64,000 nt of DNA from CAVQJU01 sp963755195 (GTDB lineage Bacteria; Acidobacteriota; Vicinamibacteria; Vicinamibacterales; CAVVIG01), in the NCBI GenBank assembly GCA_963755195.1, contig CAVWIZ010000002.1, positions 806,001-870,000 of the forward strand. The letters run 5' to 3'. Below are positions 8,197 through 17,161 of the stretch, in pieces. The translations under genes were made by a program, and so were the position numbers. A model generated the notes under the pieces. It was given only the letters and a program-made list of their open reading frames with translations. It had not been told where the DNA came from and made no database searches. Position 1 is the stretch's first letter; every line of letters starts with the position of its first letter.

Positions 8197-10305
8197 ACGC
8201 GTCCGACGAGGTGCTCGCGACGCCCCTTCAGTTCCTGAAGGGCGTCGGGCCTCGCCGCGCCGCCGACCTCGAGCACGTCGGCCTGCTCACCCTCGAGGAT
8301 CTGCTGTACCGCTTTCCGATCCGGTACGAAGACCGGAGCCGTCTGCAGGCGATCGCGTCGCTCCAGCCCGGTCAGACGGCCGCCGTCGCCGGGCGTCTGC
8401 TCAGCTGCGGTCTCCGATCGACGCGCCGTCCCGGCTTCAAGATCTTCGACGCGGTCGTTGACGATGGCACGGCGTCGATCCGGGTGTCGTGGCTGAACCA
8501 GGCATTTCTGCGGGACGTGTTTTCACCAGGGTCAGCACGTCGTCTTGTTCGGAGCCGTCGAGATGCGCGGCTCCGGCGGACTTCAGCTGACCAACCCGCA
8601 GTACGAGATCCTGGACGACGAGGACGGCGAGACGATTCACACCGGGCGCATCGTCCCTGTGTACGAGAAGAGCGGGCAGCGTCACGCCGAAGATGCAGCG
8701 GCGCCTCGTGTACGACGCGCTGCAGACGGCTGCCTCCGGCGACCTGCCGGATCTGCTGCCGGAGTCCGTGCGCGTCCGACTCGGGCTGCCGTCGCGGTAG
8801 GCGGCGCTTCTCGCCACGCACTTTCCGCCGGCCGACGCGTCGATCGACGACCTGAACCGGTTCGCGACGCCGGCGCAGCAGCGGCTGATCTTCGAGGAGG
8901 CGTTTCTGTTTCAGACGGGCGTGGCGGCCCGGCGCCAGGCGGCGGCGGCCGAACACAAGCCGGTCGTGCCGCAGGTCGACGATCGCATCCGCGAGTCGGC
9001 GCGACGCGTGCTGCCGTTCAGGCTCACGGCCGGGCAGAAGGCAGGCGCTCAAGGAAATCGTCGACGACCTGCAGCGGCCGCAGCCGATGAACCGGCTGCT
9101 TCAGGGCGACGTCGGCGCCGGCAAGACCATCGTCGCGCTGCTGGCCGCGCTCGTCGCGATGGAAAACGGACTGCAGGTGGCGTTCATGGCGCCGACCGAG
9201 ATTCTGGCCGAGCAGCACTTCCTGAACATCTCGCGGCTGCTGCAGTCGTCGCGATTCCGCGATCGCGCTGCTGACCGGCAGCGCACCCGGGCGCGGCGCG
9301 GCGGAACGCGCTGGCCGAAGTCGAGGCCGGCACGATTCATCTCGTCGTCGGCACGCACGCGCTGGTCGAAGGCGACGTCCGATTCAAGCAGCTCGGGCTG
9401 GTCGTCATCGACGAGCAGCATCGCTTCGGCGTCCTCCAGCGCGCGAGCCTCCGCACGAAGGGCGCTGTGCCCCGACGTGCTCGTGATGACCGCGACGCCG
9501 ATTCCGCGCACGCTCGCGCTGACGCTGTACGGCGATCTCGACGTCTCGGTCATCCGCGACACGCCGCCCGGGCGCGCTGCCAGTCGAAGACCAGCCGCGA
9601 AGCCCGAGTCGCGCCGCGACGACGTGTATGCGTTCGTGCGCGAGCAGCTCGACGCGGGCCGGCAGGCCTACGTCATCTACCCGCTCGTCGAGGAGTCGGA
9701 CAAGATCGATCTGAAGGCCGCGACCGAGATGGTCGATCACCTGTCGCAGGACGTGTTCCCGCAGTATCGGCTCGGTCTGCTGCACGGCCGGATGAAGCCC
9801 GACGCGAAGGATCGCGTGATGAAGGCGTTCGCGGCGGGCGAGCTGCAGATGCTCGTCTCGACGACGGTCGTCGAGGTCGGCGTCGACGTGCCGAATGCGA
9901 GCGTGATGCTCGTCGAGCACGCCGAGCGCTTCGGGCTGTCGCAGCTGCACCAGCTGCGCGGGCCGGGTCGGCCGCGACCGGCATCAGTCGTACTGCGTTC
10001 TGCTGTATCAGGCGCCGTTGTCCGACGAGGCGCGCGAGCGGCTGCAGCGCGATGACCGAGACGACCGACGGCTTCGAGATTGCCGAGCGCGATCTCGCGC
10101 TGCGCGGCCCCGGCGACTTCTTCGGCACGCGGCAGGCGGGCCTGCCGACGTTCCGGTCGATCGATCTCGTGCGCGACCGAGACGTGCTCGAGCAGGCGAA
10201 GCGCGAAGCCGACGCGTGGCTTGGCTCGGCCGCGCCGACGCCAGCGGCACTGGCGCCTGCTCCAGACCTGGGAGCAGCGATTCGGCTCATCGAGATCGGG
10301 TATGA
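8193..10305 (+). CDS. recG: ATP-dependent DNA helicase RecG (frame broken as given)
   Basis: RecG remodels stalled replication forks and Holliday junctions. All landmarks are present across frames: the wedge domain start LQFLKGVGPRRAADL, the OB fold TAAVAGRLL, Walker A GDVGAGKTIVALLAAL (about 9108), the DEAH-like box VVIDEQHRFGVLQRA, motif III MTATPIPRTLALTLYGDL, and motifs V-VI TTVVEVGVDVPNASVML and LSQLHQLRG. The restored length of about 704 aa is normal. At least seven single-base shifts are visible, for example an extra T near 8522 and an extra C near 8679, plus an in-frame TAG near 8800. Confidence 0.93.
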
Positions 10306-10412
10306 GATCTGGAATTGGATAATTGGGCGCCCAGTGTTCGTGATCGTCTGTCGTGGCGGGAGGCATCGGCATCGCGACCCGTCCAATTACCAAATTACGC
10401 GATTACCCGATG
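10303..10412. repeat. TAATTGGG/CCAATTAC repeat, copy 1
   Basis: Between recG and rsmD, GGAATTGGATAATTGGGC near 10311 faces CCAATTACCAAATTACGCG near 10383. The two halves are complementary in type, so the segment can form a hairpin. The same 7-8-bp unit recurs at 14396-14440 and 30963-31100. No gene is supported here. Confidence 0.7.
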
Positions 10413-10422
10413 CCCAATCCGT

Positions 10423-11003
10423 ATGCGCGTGATCGCCGGGACCCTGAAGGGCCGCCGGCTCGCGCCGCCGACGTGGGAAGGGCTGCGGCCGACCTCCGAC
10501 AAGCTGCGCGAGACGCTGTTCAACGTGCTGGCGCCGCGCGTGGCCGGCGCGCGGGTGCTCGACGGCTATGCCGGCACCGGGCGCGCTCGGCATCGAGGCC
10601 CTCAGCCGCGGCGCGGCCGGACGTGACGTTCGTGGAACGCGATCGTCGCGCGCAGGCGCTGATTGCCGACGAACGTGGCCCACTGCGGGATCGCGAACGG
10701 CTATGCTATTATCGGCTCGCACTGTTCTTCAGCGCGATCGAAACGCTCCGCGGCGAGTCCGTCGTTCGATATCGTCTTGCTCGACCCACCGTATCTGAGT
10801 CCCCGGGCGCCGAGCAGTGGAATCAGCGACGACATTCATGACGTGCTCGCAGGCGGCCGGCGCGATCGTCAACGCGGATGGGATCGTGATCCTCGAGCAC
10901 GCGCGGCGGCGCCCGCCGCCAGCGGCGGCCGGGTCGCTTGTGCGCTCGCGCGAGGTGACAGTCGGGCGACAGCGCGCTGACGGTTTACACATGTCAACCC
11001 TAG
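10423..11003 (+). CDS. rsmD: 16S rRNA (guanine966-N2)-methyltransferase RsmD (frame broken as given)
   Basis: The start MRVIAGTLKGRRLAPP and GLRPTSDKLRETLFNVL are characteristic of RsmD. A frame change near 10580 leads to the SAM-binding segment GALGIEALSRGAA, another gives NVAHCGIANGYAIIG, and then FDIVLLDPPYLSP carries the catalytic DPPY-type motif. The end reads LTVYTCQP and stops at 11001. The restored length of about 193 aa is normal. The rsmD-coaD pair, here overlapping by 13 bp, is a classic bacterial arrangement and supports both calls. Confidence 0.9.
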
Positions 11004-11498
11004 CCGTCTATCCCGGGTCGTTCGATCCGCTGACCAACGGCCACGTGGACATCATCATGCGCGGCGCGCGCCTCTTCGATCGGATCGTCGTGGCGATCCT
11101 GGTGAACGCCGAGAAAGTCGCCGCTCTTCACGATGGCCGAGCGGCGTCGAGATCGCGCGCACGGTCTTCAAGGATCAGCGCGAACGTGGAGGTCGATACG
11201 TTCGACGGGCTGCTGGTGGATTACGTGGCGCGCCGCAAGGCGCAGCGTCATCGTGCGCGGGCTGCGCGCGGTCTCCGACTTCGAGTTCGAGTTCCAGATG
11301 GCGCTGATGAACCGGCGCTCGAACTCGCGATCGAAACCGTCTTCATGATGCCGGCCGAGCAGTACACCGTACATCAGCTCGCGGCTGATCAAGGAAGTCT
11401 TCGCGCTCGGCGGCCGGGTGCACGGCCTGGTGCCGGACATGGTGGAAGCACGCCTGCGCGAGAAGCAAGCGGCGGGCGTGACTTTGAACTTACTTTGA
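10991..11498 (+). CDS. coaD: Phosphopantetheine adenylyltransferase (frame broken as given)
   Basis: This enzyme joins ATP and 4'-phosphopantetheine in coenzyme A synthesis. It starts with AVYPGSFDPLTNGHVDII (TxGH-like nucleotide-binding motif, NGHVD). A shifted frame gives VEVDTFDGLLVDYVARRK, another VRGLRAVSDFEFEFQMALMNR, and the end reads KEVFALGGRVHGLVPDMVEARL. The last codons and the stop (11496) lie inside a CTTTGAACTT repeat that begins here. At least three single-base shifts. Since this enzyme is normally essential, its broken frame is the best argument that the local sequence is faulty. Confidence 0.9.
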
Positions 11499-11546
11499 CC
11501 CTTGAACTTACTTTGACCTTTCGACTTTGAACTTTGAACTTGAAGT
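11478..11546. repeat. ACTTTGAACTT short-period repeat, copy 1
   Basis: The segment repeats ACTTTGAACTTA/ACTTTGACC units about five times with small variations. It begins inside the last codons of coaD and fills the gap to the aminotransferase. A reverse-oriented copy lies at 43745-43795. Confidence 0.75.
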
Positions 11547-11561
11547 GTGACCGGGGGTGTT

Positions 11562-12791
11562 ATGGCGCGGTTGGCGGAACGGACCTCACGAATTGCTAGC
11601 TCGGCGACGATGGCGGTGACGGCCGACGGTGGACAAGCTGCGGCGTGCCGGCGTCGAGGTGATCGACTTCGGCGCGGGGGAGCCCGACTTCGGGACGCCC
11701 GACGCCATCAAGGTCGCCGCGCACCAGGCGCTCGACGCCGACTTCACGAAGTACACGCCGGTCCCCGGCATTGCCGAACTGCGCCGCGCCGTGTGCGACC
11801 GCTACAAGACCGACTACGGCGTCGAGTACACCGAGTCGCAGGTCATCCTGACCGCCGGCGGGAAGCAGGCGCTGTACAACACGGCGCTCACGCTGTTCGG
11901 CCCCGGCGACGAAGTCATCACGCATCAGCCGTACTGGCCGACGATCGTCGAACAGATCAAGCTGGCCGACGCGACACCCATCAGTGTGGCGACGCGTCCC
12001 GAGGACGGGTTTGCCATTCACGCCGACGCGATCCTGCGCGCGATCACGCCGCGCACACGGGGCATCGTCATCAACTCGCCGTGCAATCCGACGGGCGCGT
12101 TGATTTCCGAAGAGAGCCTCGGCGGCGATCGCCGACGTCGCGGCGAAGCAGGACATCTGGGTTGTGGTGGACCTCTGCTACGAGCGGCTGATTTACGATC
12201 GCGGTGAAGCACAATCTCCCCCGCGTGCTGGCGGAGAAGTGCCCCGACCTGGCGGTGATCTGCGGATCCGCGTCGAAGGCCTATGCGATGACCGGCTGGC
12301 GGTGCGGCTGGACGATTGGACCGTCGAGGATGATCGCGGCGTCCAACGCTATTCAAAGCCATGCGACGTCGAACGTGAATTCGATTACGCAAAAGGCCGT
12401 CGTCAACGCGTTGACGGGAGTGCAGACGCCGGTGACGCTGATGCTCGACGAATACCGCATCCGCCGCGACAACCTGTACGGCTGGCTGACGGCCGACCCG
12501 CGCGTGAAGTGCCAGAAGCCGGCCGGGGCGTTTTACATGTTCCCGGACATCCGCGAAGTGCTGGCGGCGAGCGGCCTCAAGTCGTCGAACGAATTCGCGC
12601 AGGCGCTGCTCGAGGAGCAGCGTGTCGCGGTGACGCCAGGCGAAGCGTTTGACGCGCCGGGCTTCCTGCGGATTTCGTACGCCACGTCGATGGAGAACCT
12701 GCGCGAGGGGAGCCGGCGCTTGATCGAGTTCGTGAAGTCGCGAGCGGGCGCCCGGACCGAGCCGCATCTCGCGTCGACGACCGCTCGCTAA
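11562..12791 (+). CDS. Class I/II PLP aminotransferase, aspartate aminotransferase type (frame broken in first half)
   Basis: This is probably aspartate aminotransferase (glutamate/oxaloacetate to aspartate/2-oxoglutarate) or a relative. Seen: VIDFGAGEPDFGTPDAIK, ILTAGGKQALYNTALTLF, INSPCNPTGALIS, the PLP-lysine in GSASKAYAMTGWRCGW, and FLRISYATSMENL near the C-terminus. Frame changes occur near 11625, 12120 (extra G) and 12204 (extra G); from 12204 on the frame is clean. The restored length of about 409 aa fits. It marks the downstream limit of the damaged stretch. The ATG at 11562 follows the repeat and is the likely start. Confidence 0.88.
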
Positions 12792-12800
12792 GTCACCTTC

Positions 12801-14180
12801 ATGCCCCAGCCCAAGCGCCCCAATCCTGGTCAAGCGCGCCCTCCGGCAGACCCTCCCGCGTCCGACGCCGCCCCGCCCGCGGGCGAGGCGGCTGCCGAGG
12901 CGCCCAGGCCGGCAGCGCCCCGCGGTCTCAACATCACCGATCTGAAAGACCTGAGCATCCAGAAGCTCACGCAGATCGCCAAAGACATGACCGTCGCCGG
13001 GGCGACCGGCATGCGCAAGCAGGAGCTGATCTTCCAGATCCTCAAGGTGCAGACGGAGCAGAGCGGGTTCATCTTTTCCGAGGGCGTGCTGGAAGTCTTG
13101 CCCGACGGCTTCGGCTTCCTGCGCGCGCCCGACTACAACTATCTGCCCGGCCCCGACGACATCTACGTGTCGCCGTCGCAAATCAGGAAGTTCGACCTGC
13201 AGACCGGCGACACCGTGTCGGGCCAGATTCGCTCGCCGAAGGAAGGCGAGCGGTACTTCGCGCTCATCAAGGTCGAGGCGGTCAACTTCGAGGCGCCCGA
13301 CCAGGCGCGCGAGAAGCTGTTCTTCGAGAATCTGACGCCGCTCTATCCGCAGGAGCGTCTGACGCTCGAGACGGGGGCCGAGAACCTGGCCGGGCGCGTC
13401 ATGGATCTGCTGACGCCCATCGGCAAAGGACAGCGCGGCCTCATCGTCGCGCCGCCGCGCACCGGCAAGACGATGCTGCTGCAGAGCATCGCGCAGTCGG
13501 TGTCGAAGAACCACCCCGAGGTGTATTTGATCGTGCTGCTCATCGACGAGCGGCCCGAGGAAGTCACCGACATGCAGCGGTCGGTGGACGGCGAGGTCAT
13601 TTCGTCCACGTTCGACGAGCCGGCGCAGCGACACGTCCAGGTGGCCGAGATGGTGATCGAAAAGGCGAAGCGGCTGGTCGAGCACCGGAAGGACGTGCTC
13701 ATCCTGCTCGATTCGATCACGCGCCTCGCGCGCGCCTACAACACCGTCATTCCGGCGTCGGGAAAGATCCTGTCCGGCGGTCTCGACTCGAACGCCCTGC
13801 AGAAGCCCAAGCGGTTCTTCGGCGCAGCCAGGAACATCGAAGAGGGCGGCTCGCTCACGATCATGTCGACCGCGCTCATCGACACCGGCTCGCGCATGGA
13901 CGACATCATCTTCGAGGAGTTCAAGGGCACGGGCAACATGGAGATCCACCTGGATCGGAAACTCGTGGACAAGCGGGTGTTTCCAGCCATCGACATCCAG
14001 AAGAGCGGGACGCGCAAGGAAGAGCTGCTCCTGCCGCGCGAGGATCTCAACCGCATCTGGGTGCTTCGCAAGGTGCTCAACCCGCTGTCGCCGGTCGAAG
14101 CGATGGAACTGTTGCTCGACAAACTCGGCAAGACGAAATCGAACGCCGACTTCCTGTCGGCAATGCAGAAGATTGGATAG
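12801..14180 (+). CDS. rho: Transcription termination factor Rho
   Basis: Rho is a hexameric RNA-dependent ATPase that ends transcription. The 459 aa include a Pro/Ala-rich N-terminal extension (about 40 residues), the Rho N-terminal domain (LNITDLKDLSIQKLTQIA), the cold-shock-like RNA-binding domain (GVLEVLPDGFGFLRAP), Walker A (APPRTGKTMLLQ), Walker B (VYLIVLLIDERPEEVTDM) and the R-loop region (LLPREDLNRIWVLRKVL). The frame is intact and starts 10 bp after the aminotransferase. A CDGSH gene follows after 7 bp. No unusual insertion is seen. Confidence 0.97.
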   Translation: MPQPKRPNPGQARPPADPPASDAAPPAGEAAAEAPRPAAPRGLNITDLKDLSIQKLTQIAKDMTVAGATGMRKQELIFQILKVQTEQSGFIFSEGVLEVLPDGFGFLRAPDYNYLPGPDDIYVSPSQIRKFDLQTGDTVSGQIRSPKEGERYFALIKVEAVNFEAPDQAREKLFFENLTPLYPQERLTLETGAENLAGRVMDLLTPIGKGQRGLIVAPPRTGKTMLLQSIAQSVSKNHPEVYLIVLLIDERPEEVTDMQRSVDGEVISSTFDEPAQRHVQVAEMVIEKAKRLVEHRKDVLILLDSITRLARAYNTVIPASGKILSGGLDSNALQKPKRFFGAARNIEEGGSLTIMSTALIDTGSRMDDIIFEEFKGTGNMEIHLDRKLVDKRVFPAIDIQKSGTRKEELLLPREDLNRIWVLRKVLNPLSPVEAMELLLDKLGKTKSNADFLSAMQKIG

Positions 14181-14186
14181 CTCAAC

Positions 14187-14396
14187 ATGGCCAACATCAA
14201 GGTCAGACAGAATGGTCCATATCTCGTCGAGGGCGACGACGTCACCCTGGTGGATTGGAACGGAAATGCGTATCCGGTGACGAAGCGGCCGTTCGCGCTG
14301 TGCCGGTGCGGCGCTTCGTCCAACAAGCCCTTCTGCGACGGCACGCACGCGAAGATCGGATTTCAGGCGGCCGAAGCCGCCAAGCCGGGGACCTAA
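14187..14396 (+). CDS. CDGSH iron-sulfur domain protein
   Basis: This 69-aa protein carries one CDGSH-type [2Fe-2S] site: CRCGASSNKPFCDGTHAKIGF, written here in two parts as CRCGASSNKPFC and DGTHAKIGF, gives the C-x-C-x-S...C-D-G-x-H ligands (three Cys, one His). The N-terminal half (VRQNGPYLVEGDDVTLVDWNG) matches the strand region typical of small bacterial versions. It is cytosolic and probably an electron-transfer or cluster-handling protein. It lies 7 bp behind rho and ends at the edge of a TAATTGGG repeat. Confidence 0.92.
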   Translation: MANIKVRQNGPYLVEGDDVTLVDWNGNAYPVTKRPFALCRCGASSNKPFCDGTHAKIGFQAAEAAKPGT

Positions 14397-14440
14397 TCTG
14401 GTAATTGGGTAATTGGGTAATCGAGTAATTGGGTAATTGG
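14396..14440. repeat. TAATTGGG short-period repeat, copy 2
   Basis: Five tandem 8-9-bp units of the type GGTAATTGG occur in direct orientation directly after the CDGSH stop. The possible TTG start of the next gene (14429) lies inside the repeat. Confidence 0.8.
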
Positions 14441-15604
14441 GCCCGGCGCTCGTTGCGCGACTGGCGCGTCTGGGCGCTGACACTCACGATTCAGTGGTCT
14501 GGCGTCCGGGCCGTCGTCAAGTACGGGCCGTGGCCGGCCGTGCTTCTCCCCATCAGCATCGTTGTCGCCTTCGTCGCGTACGGCGCGTGCCTCCACGGAC
14601 CGCTCGTGCCCTGGATGCGACGCATCGGATCGCGCCTCCGTCTGGTGGCAGGAGCGCTGTGCGTCGTGGCCGCGGTCAACCTGCTGGTCTATCCACGCGT
14701 TGACGCGTTGAAGCTTCAGGGCCGCGGCTCTGATGAAGACAACGCCCTCATCGACACCGCCGAACGGCTGGTGACGGGGCAGCGCCCCGTGTACGTGGCG
14801 ACCTACCTCGGCAACACACCAAGCGTCGGACTTGGATGGGCCGCGCTCGTCGCGCCCCTTGCGGTCACGGGCACGTATGCGCTTCTCACGCCCATCGCTT
14901 TGGGACTCCTGGTGTGGATGGTGAGGCGCGAGGGCGGTGGGGATTCTGGAACCGCACTGGCGCTCCTGTTGCCAATGACCTCGCTCGGCTTCTGGGAACT
15001 GTCGGTCACCGGATCCGATCTGTTTGCGATTGGCGCACTCCTCGTGGTGATGACCGCATGTGCCGCGCGCTGGCGGTCGCTGAACCTCGGAACGTCCGTG
15101 CTCGGCGTCGTTCTCGTCGTGGCCGCAGCGACGTCGCGCGTCGCGTTGGCCTACGTGACGGCGAGCATCGCGGCGTTCATGTGGCGGATGAAACGGTCGG
15201 GCGCTCTGCTGGCCGGCGTGGCCACGGCCGCGGTCGTGGCCGGCGAGTCGTGGGTCTGGTGGCCTGAGCGGGACGGGGCCAGCCCGTTGTATCTCGTCTC
15301 GAAGCTCGCGGGACTTCTCGGTGCTGGCGGAGTCGCGCTGGCAGTGCTCGTCGCAGTCGTGAGCGCCGTCTGGGCGCTCGCGCAACTCGACGAGGACATC
15401 TGGGCCTGGTGGCGGGGTTTGTGGATGCTGCTGGCCATGCCGCTCGGGGCGGTCAGTTTCGGCGTGCTCGCGGCGCTCGCCTGGGATGCCGCGGCCTGGC
15501 AGGCGGCCAGCTATGTCGAGGTGGCGGTGCCGGCGGCAATCGCCTGTGTGGCAATCAGCGCGAGGCGATCGGCTGACACGCCGGTCCGAGCTCGTACAGA
15601 TTAG
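14429..15604 (+). CDS. Polytopic membrane protein, possible GT-C glycosyltransferase
   Basis: About 391 aa with roughly nine to ten hydrophobic segments (for example AVLLPISIVVAFVAYGACL, VLGVVLVVAAATSRVALAY, VALAVLVAVVSAVWAL). An acidic loop, GRGSDEDNALIDTAERL, lies after the second or third helix and resembles the D-E/D catalytic loop of GT-C lipid-linked glycosyltransferases. The start is uncertain: TTG at 14429 lies in the repeat and TTG at 14453 is an alternative. Its 3' end overlaps the convergent gene by 50 bp. A related-looking protein lies opposite. Function is inference. Confidence 0.6.
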   Translation: MGNWARRSLRDWRVWALTLTIQWSGVRAVVKYGPWPAVLLPISIVVAFVAYGACLHGPLVPWMRRIGSRLRLVAGALCVVAAVNLLVYPRVDALKLQGRGSDEDNALIDTAERLVTGQRPVYVATYLGNTPSVGLGWAALVAPLAVTGTYALLTPIALGLLVWMVRREGGGDSGTALALLLPMTSLGFWELSVTGSDLFAIGALLVVMTACAARWRSLNLGTSVLGVVLVVAAATSRVALAYVTASIAAFMWRMKRSGALLAGVATAAVVAGESWVWWPERDGASPLYLVSKLAGLLGAGGVALAVLVAVVSAVWALAQLDEDIWAWWRGLWMLLAMPLGAVSFGVLAALAWDAAAWQAASYVEVAVPAAIACVAISARRSADTPVRARTD

Positions 15605-17141
15605 ATGTGGGATATCCGGGAGTGCCCGTGAACTTCGCGAACGGGCCCAGCCATGCCAGGTGGGTGGGCGGCGATTCGAACACGGCGACGAGATGCCGAT
15701 CGGCGCACGCGTACTGCGCCGGTGGCGCGTACGCGTCTTCATCGGCCGGCCACAGGAAGAAGCGACGCCGAGGTCCATTGGCGTCGTTGCTCCCGCGCTC
15801 TCCCACTCGCCGCGGAGTTCTGGCGTCGCGCGGCGCCCACGGCGTCCAGTCGGCATAATCGTCGTGCCCCGCCCAGACCATGCGCGATCCGGCTTCCTCG
15901 ACGGCGTAGTAGAACAAGCTCGCCTCGCCCATCACGTCCGAGCTGTCCGGGACGTGATCGTCCACGAAGCGTTCGATGGTCTCGGGGTCGCGCGCGCCCC
16001 AGGTCAGCGCGACGCCTCCGTACTTGGCTCCGCGAACGAGCAGTCCGACCCCGAGCAGCACCACAAAGGCCGCGTTCAACGTGGCACGGCTCACCGGCCA
16101 GTACGAGTCCGGCAGTGCGACGACCACGGCAAGCAGGGGAATCGCGAAGTAGGTCGCGTAGATGAACGTCAGGTTGAAGGTCAGCACGACAGCGGCGAAA
16201 TGGAGAGCCGTGACCGTGAGCGCGAACGACACGGCATGCGTCCGGTTCGATTCGTCACCGCGAGTCCGCCAGAGACCCACGAGCGCCGCACAGGCGCCCG
16301 CGACGGCAGCCAAAGCGGAGGGCACCCTCCAGAATTCGATTTGCCAGTCGCGGATGGCCGTCGGCCCCAACGCGACGTCAACGCCGACGGCGGGAACAAT
16401 CGTCGCCACGTAACTCATCCAGAGGGCCGGACCGCCGTGCGACTCGATCGTCCAGGCGCACCAGAGCGCGCCACATGTCGCCACGGCGGCGCTGAACAGT
16501 GCGAGCCGCCGCGTGCGGCCTTCGCCGGAGAGCCACACGCAGGCGCCGCCTCCGACAACAAATGCAGCCGCGAACGGCAGCGCACGCGGCGTTGTCAGGG
16601 CCGCGGCCGCGAGCAGGGCGCCAGACGTCATGCCGTGACCGAGTGGAGTCGCATTCCGGGCCAACCCGCGGGTGAAGACGGCGAGCGCCAACAGGGCCAG
16701 ACCGACCGCCAGCGAATCCATCCTCCCGTTGGTCGCGCTGAAGCCGAGCTCCGGAGTCAGGAGCAGCAGGGCAGACGTCCAGAGCTGTCGCCTCATGCTG
16801 CCTCCGAGCGCGCGCGCGATCAGCAGGCCTGCCAGCGCCACCAGGAGCGCCCCGACTAGCGAGACGATTCGCGAGGCGGCCAGCGAAAAGCCCAGGACGC
16901 GGAATGACCACGCCATGAGCTCGAAGAAGACCGGGCCGTAGAACCGCACGTGATCGACGGCCGTGGGCGACTCCGCCAGGACCGATGGCGCGCCCGGATG
17001 TTCGGTCGCGAGCGATCGGGCGACCGACGCATAGAGTGCGCCGTCGGCCCAGGCGACGGGAGCGCGATCGAGGGTGAGGAGAAACCCGCCGAGGGCCATC
17101 GCGATGGCGGCAAGGGGCAGCACATGCCGCGGCCTGGGCAT
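15555..17141 (-). CDS. GT-C (family 39/ArnT-like) membrane glycosyltransferase
   Basis: This 528-aa polytopic protein opens with a membrane segment and then the acidic loop APVAWADGALYASVARSL, where the Asp fits the catalytic first loop of PMT/ArnT-type enzymes. Later ATNGRMDSLAVGLALLAL fits the second conserved loop. About ten further hydrophobic segments follow, then a soluble C-terminal domain of about 140 residues. Such enzymes transfer sugars from polyprenyl-phosphate donors on the periplasmic side. Acceptor and sugar are unknown. It is convergent and overlapping with the preceding gene, and its start faces the MFS gene. Confidence 0.72.
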   Translation of the reverse strand: MPRPRHVLPLAAIAMALGGFLLTLDRAPVAWADGALYASVARSLATEHPGAPSVLAESPTAVDHVRFYGPVFFELMAWSFRVLGFSLAASRIVSLVGALLVALAGLLIARALGGSMRRQLWTSALLLLTPELGFSATNGRMDSLAVGLALLALAVFTRGLARNATPLGHGMTSGALLAAAALTTPRALPFAAAFVVGGGACVWLSGEGRTRRLALFSAAVATCGALWCAWTIESHGGPALWMSYVATIVPAVGVDVALGPTAIRDWQIEFWRVPSALAAVAGACAALVGLWRTRGDESNRTHAVSFALTVTALHFAAVVLTFNLTFIYATYFAIPLLAVVVALPDSYWPVSRATLNAAFVVLLGVGLLVRGAKYGGVALTWGARDPETIERFVDDHVPDSSDVMGEASLFYYAVEEAGSRMVWAGHDDYADWTPWAPRDARTPRRVGERGSNDANGPRRRFFLWPADEDAYAPPAQYACADRHLVAVFESPPTHLAWLGPFAKFTGTPGYPTSNLYELGPACQPIASR

Positions 17142-17161
17142 CAGAGGTATTCTCCCATGCG

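Noticed and set aside
4564..12204. Real pseudogene cluster or genome reduction
   Set aside because: It includes coaD and recG with all catalytic motifs preserved between frame changes; sequence error explains this better.
14396..14440. Possible CRISPR array in the tandem repeats (also at 2.1, 30.9, 42.5 and 50.9 kb)
   Set aside because: Units are 7-10 bp with no 25-40-bp unique spacers, and no cas genes are present.
12018..14483. 821-codon open frame on the minus strand
   Set aside because: It lies antisense to the aminotransferase and rho, is Arg/His/Asp-rich as expected of GC-rich shadow frames, and shows no domain.
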